A DNA stretch of 64,000 nt, from assembly GCF_015240255.1 (NCBI RefSeq), contig NZ_CP061205.1, positions 1,385,501 through 1,449,500 on the forward strand. The letters are read 5' to 3'. Shown here piece by piece: positions 60,752-64,000 of this stretch. Below the pieces are notes generated by a model. It was given only the letters and a program-made list of their open reading frames with translations, made no database searches and was not told the origin of the DNA. Origin of the DNA: Kordiimonas pumila. Its GTDB lineage: Bacteria; Pseudomonadota; Alphaproteobacteria; Sphingomonadales; Kordiimonadaceae. Position 1 is the stretch's first letter; every line of letters starts with the position of its first letter. Position numbers and translations under genes: made by a program.

Positions 60752-62929
60752 TTAGAATTTATACTGGGCTTTTACGCTAAAGCTGCGTGGTTCGCCGTAA
60801 GCAAGCTGGCTATAAAAACCAATTTGGCTGTAATAGGTTTTATCAAACAGGTTTTCCACATTCGCTTGCAGGGAAATCTGCTCGTTAACCTCAAAGCGCG
60901 CCATCAGGTTTGCTAAAATATAGCCTTCCTGCTCAAGCCGGTCAGGTGCAGCTGTTAGGGGGTTTGTAGCATTAGTATAGTTGCTCCCTTCCCAGTTAAT
61001 GCCGCCGCCTACTGTTAGCCTGTCTAGCTCACCCGGCAGGGTATAAGTGCTAAACAGTTTAAATATTTTGCGGGGGTGCGATGTGTTTACAGCATCACCG
61101 TTTGCGTCCTCAGCTTTAAACTGGGTATAGCCCATGCTCATGTTCAAACCGGGTAGAATTTCACCCACAACCTCAAGCTCGAAGCCTTTACTTTTGGTGC
61201 CTTGGGCAGCGCGCGATGCTTCAAATATAGTGCCGGGGATCAGGTAGCCGGTGTCGGGCTGCGCCAGATTATCCTGCTCGATAAGGAACAAGGTTGCTGT
61301 TGTGTGCAGGGCATCATCTAGGAAGGTGCTTTTCAAACCAACCTCATAGCTTTTCCCCGTGAGAGGCGGCAGAAAGTCACCATTTCGGTCGCGGCTGTTT
61401 TGGGGTTCGAAAATTTCTGTATAGCTTGCATAAACAGTGTGGTTTTCAGCGAGTGTATAAAGCGCCCCAGCGTAAGGGATAAACACGCCGCTATCACCGT
61501 AATCACGCACGGTGCCGTATAGCTGGCCTTTTTGCTGCCATTCTGAAAGACGCCCTCCTACAACCAGTTTCAACGCATCGCTGACATTCAGGCGTGTGGC
61601 CGCGTAAAAGCCGGTTTGCGTGGTATCATAATCACCGTCAACAGCGCCGGTGGCTGCAAATGTTGGTTCAGGGTATGAGCCGTCCCACGTGTTAAAGTTA
61701 CCGATTGGTGCTATGTCTGTAGCCGCAAAAGTGAGTGCTTCTGAATGCTGCTTGCTATGCAGGCCACCAAAAACCAGTTCGTGACTGCGCCCAAACAGAT
61801 TGACGGTGCCGGTAAGCTGAAAATCAATACTGTTTTGTTTGCTACTTGTTTTAGCCCGGTAAGGGGAGGCCCCAAGGCCAAGGCCGGTATCTATGTCTGG
61901 CGTGCCGTAAAGATACAGCAGTTTCAGGTCAGCGGATGTTTCATTCCGGTTCAGGTTCAGTTTTGCCTGCCAGCCACCAGCAAAATCATAAATCAGGCTT
62001 GCAAAATAATTTTCAGTTTTTGATGCCCAGAAAGACCAGTCAGGCGCTATCGTTTTTGTGCGGTCCCAATCTGTTCTGGTACCGTCGCTGTGCCATGTGG
62101 GTAGGCCGCCCCATGTTGAGCCTTTTGGGTTATTATCTTGGTAGCTTGCGCCAGCACGGATAAGGAAATGATCTGTAACGTCGGCTTCCAGTACACCGTA
62201 TAGAACAGTTTTTTCATTGCTGCCCCAGTCACGGAAAGAATCGCCGTCGCGGTATTTAGCAACAACACGTCCGCGAATAGAGCCATCCTTATTCAGCGGC
62301 GTGCTGACATCGGCTGTTATGCCGTATGTATCCCAGCTACCGGCATCAACCGCAATGCTGCCTTTAAATTCGCGGCTGCTAGCTTGTTTTCTCACCAAAT
62401 TGATCGAAGCAGAGGGGTCGCCAGCGCCAGTTAGCAGGCCAGTCGCGCCGCGCACAATTTCAATGCGCTCATAAAGGGCTGTATCAACCTGTGTTTCGCC
62501 AGAATCACCGCCAGGGCTCCACGCCAAAGGCACACCGTCAAGCTGGTAGTTCTGAATGGCAAAACCGCGTGCTGAAAAGCCAAAGCGGGAACTATCATAT
62601 TCCTTTGCAGAAACACCAACAGCGTTCATCACAATATCGGTTAAGGAGTTAAGGTTTTGGTCTTCAATACGCTGAAATGTCATTACAGATACGGATTGCG
62701 GTGTTTCCTGCAACGATAAACCAAGGCCTGTTGCCGAATCCAGCCTGTCGTTTGTTGTATATGAACCGGTGACGATAATCTCTTCCATATCGTCTGCTGT
62801 TTTTGTACTGGCTGCCTGAGCAATCTGAGGTGTTACAGCGCTTAAGGCACATGATGTAACAAGGCCTAGCAGAATACGGTTTTTTCTGTAGGTTGAAGGC
62901 GTCAGGTACTGATAACAACTGGAAGGCAT
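60752..62929 (-). CDS. TonB-dependent siderophore receptor
   Basis: The 725-residue outer-membrane receptor has a signal peptide (cleavage near AQAA-STK) and a TonB-box-like EEIIVTGSY. The plug domain contains ETPQSVSVMTFQRIEDQNLNSLTDIV and YQLDGVPL, ERIEIVRGATGLLTGAGDPSASINLVRK, typical of ferric-siderophore receptors of the FhuE/FpvA group. A 22-strand barrel ends in SVKAQYKF. It imports a ferric siderophore with energy from TonB-ExbBD, which is not in this window. A 19-bp palindrome like a Fur box lies 65 bases upstream of the start. The siderophore cannot be named from sequence. Confidence 0.95.
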   Translation of the reverse strand: MPSSCYQYLTPSTYRKNRILLGLVTSCALSAVTPQIAQAASTKTADDMEEIIVTGSYTTNDRLDSATGLGLSLQETPQSVSVMTFQRIEDQNLNSLTDIVMNAVGVSAKEYDSSRFGFSARGFAIQNYQLDGVPLAWSPGGDSGETQVDTALYERIEIVRGATGLLTGAGDPSASINLVRKQASSREFKGSIAVDAGSWDTYGITADVSTPLNKDGSIRGRVVAKYRDGDSFRDWGSNEKTVLYGVLEADVTDHFLIRAGASYQDNNPKGSTWGGLPTWHSDGTRTDWDRTKTIAPDWSFWASKTENYFASLIYDFAGGWQAKLNLNRNETSADLKLLYLYGTPDIDTGLGLGASPYRAKTSSKQNSIDFQLTGTVNLFGRSHELVFGGLHSKQHSEALTFAATDIAPIGNFNTWDGSYPEPTFAATGAVDGDYDTTQTGFYAATRLNVSDALKLVVGGRLSEWQQKGQLYGTVRDYGDSGVFIPYAGALYTLAENHTVYASYTEIFEPQNSRDRNGDFLPPLTGKSYEVGLKSTFLDDALHTTATLFLIEQDNLAQPDTGYLIPGTIFEASRAAQGTKSKGFELEVVGEILPGLNMSMGYTQFKAEDANGDAVNTSHPRKIFKLFSTYTLPGELDRLTVGGGINWEGSNYTNATNPLTAAPDRLEQEGYILANLMARFEVNEQISLQANVENLFDKTYYSQIGFYSQLAYGEPRSFSVKAQYKF

Positions 62930-62993
62930 GATGAAATTCCCTTTACACTAATGTGCACTCATGGTGGTAATTCACACTGAATGCTTATATGCA

Positions 62994-63012
62994 ATTAATA
63001 ATGATTATTAAT
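62994..63012. promoter_or_regulatory. Fur-box-like 19-bp palindrome
   Basis: ATTAATAATGATTATTAAT is a perfect palindrome around a central G, with the length and AT/ATGAT character of Fur boxes. It sits 65 bases upstream of the siderophore receptor start, the expected place for iron-dependent repression. An Irr- or RirA-type site is an alternative in alphaproteobacteria, but RirA boxes look different. Confidence 0.75.
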
Positions 63013-63174
63013 ATTAGAAAAGGCTTATTGCATATTGTTCTTAACAAGGCAAGGGGGGCGTAAAAGACTTTTTTGAAAAGATTTTTTATTTAAATGTAAA
63101 TAAAAACAAAAGGTTACCTGAGGTATTGCTGAATGGGTTGTTTTTGATTAAGCGTAAATACTTGTGTAGCGGGC

Positions 63175-63223
63175 AAAAAAATACCGCCTGAATAGCTATA
63201 TAAAGCTAGAAGATCAGGCGGTA
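63175..63223 (-). terminator. Terminator of ychF
   Basis: TACCGCCTGA (63182-63191) and TCAGGCGGTA (63214-63223) form a perfect ten-pair stem. The loop holds a second small stem (TAGCT/AGCTA). On the minus strand it ends in a run of seven T, 17 bases after the ychF stop codon. Confidence 0.88.
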
Positions 63224-63240
63224 AAATATTCTTTTAGAGA

Positions 63241-64000
63241 TTAGTTAGCAAACCGGAAGTGCAGAACGTCGCCGTCTACTACCAGATATTCTTTGCCTTC
63301 CAGACGCATCTTGCCTGCATCTTTCGCCCCTTGCTCACCGCCTAAGGTTACATACTCATTGTAGGCAATGGTTTCAGCGCGGATAAAGCCTTTTTCAAAG
63401 TCAGTATGGATCACCCCTGCGGCTTGCGGTGCCTTGGTGCCTTTGGTGATTGTCCATGCACGGGCTTCTTTGGGGCCAACAGTGAAATAGGTGATTAGTT
63501 CCAAAAGGTCGTAGCCTGCGCGAATAACGCGGGCGAGGCCAGTTTGGCCAAGGCCAAGAGTTTCTAAAAACTCGGCTTTCTCTGCATCATTATCAAGCTG
63601 TGCAATTTCTGATTCGACCGCCGCAGAAATAATAACACATCCAGCACCTTGTTTGGCCGCCATCTCAGCAACAGCTGTAGAAAACGCGTTGCCTTCAGCG
63701 GCGCTATCTTCATCCACGTTGCAGATATAAAGGATAGGCTTGCCGGTTAACAGTTGCATGCCTTGCAGAACCTTTGCTTCTTCTTCGTCTTTAACATCCA
63801 CTATCCGCGCAGGTTTGCCGTCTTTCAATAGTGGTATGATCTTGTCGATCAGGGCCATAATAGCAATGGCTTCCTTGTCGCCGCCGCGCACCCGGCGCCC
63901 AAGACCGTGGATACGGCCCTCTAGGCTTTCAAGGTCTGCAAGCATCAGCTCTACTTCAATGGTTTCTGCGTCAGATACTGGGTCAACGCGGCCATCAACA
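63241..64000 (-). CDS. ychF: Redox-regulated ATPase/GTPase YchF (partial)
   Basis: Only the C-terminal about 253 residues lie in the window; the reading frame stays open to the right edge, where it reads VDGRVDPVSDAETIEVEL, so the N-terminal G domain is outside. The visible part includes ADLESLEGRIHGLGRR, LLTGKPILYICNVDE (the Asn-x-Asp/Glu ATP-specific region of this Obg-like family) and a C-terminal TGS domain (RAWTITKGTKAPQAAGVIHTDFEKGFIRAE, then YLVVDGDVLHFRF), the conserved end. YchF/OLA1 binds ATP and the ribosome and affects stress responses. It ends at a strong terminator. Confidence 0.95.
   Translation of the reverse strand, partial: VDGRVDPVSDAETIEVELMLADLESLEGRIHGLGRRVRGGDKEAIAIMALIDKIIPLLKDGKPARIVDVKDEEEAKVLQGMQLLTGKPILYICNVDEDSAAEGNAFSTAVAEMAAKQGAGCVIISAAVESEIAQLDNDAEKAEFLETLGLGQTGLARVIRAGYDLLELITYFTVGPKEARAWTITKGTKAPQAAGVIHTDFEKGFIRAETIAYNEYVTLGGEQGAKDAGKMRLEGKEYLVVDGDVLHFRFAN

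Larger units (their letters stand above)
62930..63240. other. Intergenic region between the receptor and ychF
   Basis: This 311-base, AT-rich gap holds the receptor promoter with the Fur-like palindrome on its left and the ychF terminator on its right. Both are listed separately. Between them (about 63015-63170) I see only AT-rich sequence with short T-runs and no open frame worth calling. Confidence 0.7.

Noticed and set aside
1-64000. CRISPR arrays, tRNA or rRNA genes, insertion sequences, integrases
   Set aside because: I saw no spaced direct repeats, no cloverleaf-like sequence, no rRNA motifs and no transposase or integrase translation in the window.

Overview
The window reads as chromosomal DNA of a free-living, probably marine, aerobic alphaproteobacterium. 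The pointers are a ScfR/PccR-type regulator paired with propionyl-CoA carboxylase, a short glucose-6-phosphate isomerase of about 420 residues, MsrPQ, an Ast arginine pathway, a TonB siderophore receptor and moderate GC. An order such as Kordiimonadales or a relative is only a guess. I saw no rRNA, tRNA, CRISPR array, insertion sequence or prophage. Coding density is high and almost every gene is intact.

Layout. (1) About 0.2-14 kb is an exopolysaccharide or O-antigen locus. A sulfotransferase at the left faces a six-gene minus-strand operon, rfbC-rfbB-rfbD-rfbA followed by two very large glycosyltransferases, which makes dTDP-L-rhamnose and transfers it. A divergent plus-strand set holds a GT4 glycosyltransferase, an unrecognised 318-residue protein, a GDP-mannose pyrophosphorylase and a secreted cupin. 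(2) About 14-19.6 kb, minus strand, is pgi, galU, a GH13 alpha-glucosidase, then a cytochrome b561-type membrane protein translationally coupled to an exported molybdopterin oxidoreductase. (3) About 19.6-24 kb holds a prolyl-4-hydroxylase-like dioxygenase, a small lipoprotein, a GDSL autotransporter esterase and a GlxA-type regulator. (4) About 24.2-31.4 kb is the propionate module pccB-pccA-mcm with its divergent regulator, and TTTGCAAA repeats lie in the shared promoter region. (5) About 31.4-35.7 kb is glmU-glmS (UDP-GlcNAc synthesis) and a phytanoyl-CoA dioxygenase-like protein. (6) About 36-39.5 kb is a secreted metallo-beta-lactamase-fold hydrolase and two tandem paralogous serine hydrolases. 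(7) About 39.5-48.4 kb is a valine-degradation module (LysR regulator, mmsA, isobutyryl-CoA dehydrogenase, 3-hydroxyisobutyryl-CoA hydrolase, mmsB) interrupted by an M16 metalloprotease lipoprotein. (8) About 48.4-54.7 kb is an atypical LuxR regulator, an M20 hydrolase and astA-astD-astB. (9) About 54.7-60.7 kb is a PAS-type protein, msrPQ, a MaoC-type hydratase, a CidA/LrgA-LrgB pair and an unknown membrane protein. (10) About 59.4-63 kb is a PepSY membrane protein and a TonB siderophore receptor with a Fur-like palindrome upstream. The window ends inside ychF.

How the genes work together. Valine breakdown yields methylmalonate semialdehyde, MmsA turns that into propionyl-CoA, and the pcc/mcm module carries propionyl-CoA to succinyl-CoA, so two separated clusters form one route. 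pgi, galU, manC, rfbABCD and glmUS together supply UDP-glucose, GDP-mannose, dTDP-rhamnose and UDP-GlcNAc for surface polysaccharide. No single novel defence or mobile system is visible. The most promising leads are the M20 hydrolase as a possible stand-in for AstE, the second exported molybdoenzyme/b-cytochrome pair, the repeat-bearing bifunctional rhamnosyltransferase, the 318-residue unknown protein, the LuxR protein with a degenerate receiver, and several palindromic sites.
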